NCBI GenBank assembly: GCA_021828925.1
Contig: JAJZCT010000194.1
Location: 1-6,689, forward strand
Source of the DNA: Planctomycetota bacterium
GTDB lineage: Bacteria > Planctomycetota > Phycisphaerae > WQYP01
Direction of reading: 5' to 3'
DNA length: 6,689 bases
The notes beneath the pieces are model-generated. The model was not told the origin of the DNA. It did no database searches and worked only from the letters and a program-made list of their open reading frames with translations. How positions within the stretch are numbered: the stretch's first letter is position 1; the number at the start of each line of letters is the position of its first letter. Below, piece by piece: positions 5,931 to 6,689 of the stretch. Position numbers and translations under genes: made by a program.

Positions 5931-5944
5931 TATCCGCGAGGATA
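5931..5944 (+). promoter_or_regulatory. rplQ ribosome binding site inside a GNRA-capped hairpin
   Basis: TATCC (5931-5935) pairs with GGATA (5940-5944) around the tetraloop GCGA, a GNRA loop. The rplQ Shine-Dalgarno GAGGA (5938-5942) is split between loop and 3' arm, 7 nt before the ATG. A second small stem, GCGGC (5904-5908) with GCCGC (5924-5928), lies just upstream in the 74-nt gap. The hairpin is short and three of five pairs are A-U, so it may only weakly mask the site. Confidence 0.3.
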
Positions 5945-5949
5945 TTTCC

Positions 5950-6402
5950 ATGCGTCATCGTGTTGTTGGTCGAAGACTTTCCCGTACTGCCGCGCATCGC
6001 AAGGCGATGTTGCGCAATCTGGCACAATCGCTTTTTGAACATGGTCAGGTTGAAACCACTCTGCCCAAGGCCAAGGAATTGGTTCGTTTCATTGAGCCGA
6101 TTATTACCCTTGCCAAGAAAAACACCCTGGCCGCCCGCCGGCTGGTGATTTCGCGTCTGCGCGATCGGCTCATGGCTGATCCCGCCGATCTGGACATGCT
6201 GCTTGATGACAGCGTGGTTCAGAAGCTGTTTAAAGATATTGCACCGGTCTATGCCGATCGTCACGGCGGTTATACCCGCATTATCAAAACCGCCAAATGG
6301 CGCATCGGCGATGCGGGCGATATTGCGGTTGTTCAACTCGTGGACATCGCCAAAACCAAAACGCGGACATCCGCCAAACCCGTGGCCGCAGCGGCCACCT
6401 GA
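5950..6402 (+). CDS. rplQ: 50S ribosomal protein L17
   Basis: L17 lies near the polypeptide exit tunnel on the 50S subunit. The 150-residue product begins MRHRVVGRRLSRTAAHRKAMLRNLAQSL and keeps TTLPKAKELVRFIEPIITLAKK (36-57), ADRHGGYTRIIK (102-113) and the final strand VVQLVD (127-132). It is longer than the E. coli protein (127 residues). Most of the excess is about 15 residues inserted around 73-87 (RLMADPADLDMLLDD), between the usual RD and VVQKLF, plus an Ala-rich tail. I infer the insertion is lineage-specific, since the frame and flanking motifs are intact. Last gene of the operon, 74 nt after rpoA and 37 nt before a strong terminator. Confidence 0.97.
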   Translation: MRHRVVGRRLSRTAAHRKAMLRNLAQSLFEHGQVETTLPKAKELVRFIEPIITLAKKNTLAARRLVISRLRDRLMADPADLDMLLDDSVVQKLFKDIAPVYADRHGGYTRIIKTAKWRIGDAGDIAVVQLVDIAKTKTRTSAKPVAAAAT

Positions 6403-6439
6403 AGCGGCCCGCCAGCGCCCGTACATCCTTAGCACTACC

Positions 6440-6470
6440 AAAACCGCCGGAACCCCGGCGGTTTTTTTTT
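6440..6470 (+). terminator. Rho-independent terminator after rplQ
   Basis: CCGCCGG (6444-6450) is perfectly complementary to CCGGCGG (6455-6461) around a four-base AACC loop. A6440-6443 can pair with the first four of nine Ts (6462-6470), giving an 11-bp stem with a U-tract. This is a textbook intrinsic terminator, 37 nt past the rplQ stop. It marks the end of the alpha operon. Confidence 0.93.
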
Positions 6471-6595
6471 ATTTGCAGACGCTTCAATCTCATTGGCTCT
6501 CAGCGAATTCAACCGTCGCCTGCCGGGTGCCAATAAGTCGGACGAAAAAGTGCGAGCAAAATCGGTTGCTTGAAATTATTGCTCAAGTCCTGGAA

Positions 6596-6627
6596 GGAAG
6601 CTTCCGATAAGCTTGGTACGTTATCGG
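6596..6627 (+). repeat. Inverted repeats downstream of the terminator
   Basis: The palindrome GGAAGCTTCC (6596-6605) is directly followed by, and shares two bases with, CCGATAA (6604-6610) that pairs with TTATCGG (6621-6627) around a 10-nt loop. The TATCGGTT at 6622-6629 recurs at 6678-6685. Upstream of this, 6471-6595 shows only a weak CTTGA/TCAAG repeat (6569-6587) and no gene. The repeats may lie in the leader of a gene starting near 6655, or be chance. Confidence 0.3.
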
Positions 6628-6654
6628 TTTGTCGCGAGGAAACGCGCTGTTTTG

Positions 6655-6689
6655 ATGCGCCCCTCTAAGTTTGAACCTATCGGTTGGAG
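6655..6689 (+). CDS. Possible start of a downstream gene (partial, unidentified)
   Basis: ATG 6655 opens a frame reading MRPSKFEPIGW that runs off the window end. The purine-rich GAGGA at 6636-6640 lies 14 nt upstream, further than usual for a ribosome binding site; TTG at 6652 in the same frame is an alternative start. Eleven residues are too few to name a family. Its place after the terminator suggests it would belong to a separate transcription unit. Confidence 0.22.
   Translation, partial: MRPSKFEPIGW

Noticed and set aside
5920..6441. 173-codon open frame on the - strand opposite rplQ
   Set aside because: It is the complement of a clear L17 gene; its length reflects codon bias, and its start lies in the terminator region.

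Overview
This window is the distal half of a bacterial spc ribosomal protein cluster running into the alpha cluster, all on the + strand: (end of rplO?) - secY - adk - map - infA - rpmJ - rpsM - rpsK - rpoA - rplQ, closed by a strong intrinsic terminator. The N-terminus of RpoA (an RWRGLELP motif, then the EPFERGFG block), the 15-residue insertion in L17, the roomy intergenic gaps and the lack of rpsD between rpsK and rpoA suggest a planctomycete-type (PVC) bacterium, perhaps of the Phycisphaerae. That placement is inference from remembered family features, not a search result.

Layout. Bases 1-37 hold what is probably the last 11 codons of rplO. A 145-nt gap (38-182) carries two interlocking inverted repeats ahead of secY, which starts with TTG. 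secY and adk overlap by ATGA, and map and infA follow closely, so secY-adk-map-infA read as one transcription unit. A 192-nt gap (3378-3569) then contains an AT-rich promoter-like patch and a hairpin just before rpmJ. rpmJ, rpsM, rpsK, rpoA and rplQ follow with leaders of 107, 77, 199 and 74 nt and end at the terminator at 6440-6470. The last 219 nt hold no recognisable gene except a possible truncated start at 6655.

How the genes work together: SecY is the channel of the Sec translocon. Adenylate kinase balances AMP/ADP/ATP. Methionine aminopeptidase trims nascent chains. IF-1 acts in initiation. L36, S13, S11 and L17 are ribosomal subunits. RpoA is the assembly platform of RNA polymerase. 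This is a growth-rate-linked housekeeping set.

The coding content is ordinary and every protein keeps its key residues. The unusual signal lies between genes. The leaders of rpmJ, rpsK and rpoA each contain a hairpin built on the same arms (GTTCCAC ... GTGGAA). Two of them also share an 11-of-12 match extending past the arm. I found the 5' arm TTCCAC nowhere else on the + strand. The leaders of rpsM and secY contain pairs of helices that cannot nest, and the rplQ ribosome binding site sits in a small GNRA-capped hairpin. Together these suggest structured, possibly autoregulatory or processed, RNA leaders in this operon. I see no mobile element, CRISPR array, tRNA or rRNA, and no exotic protein system.
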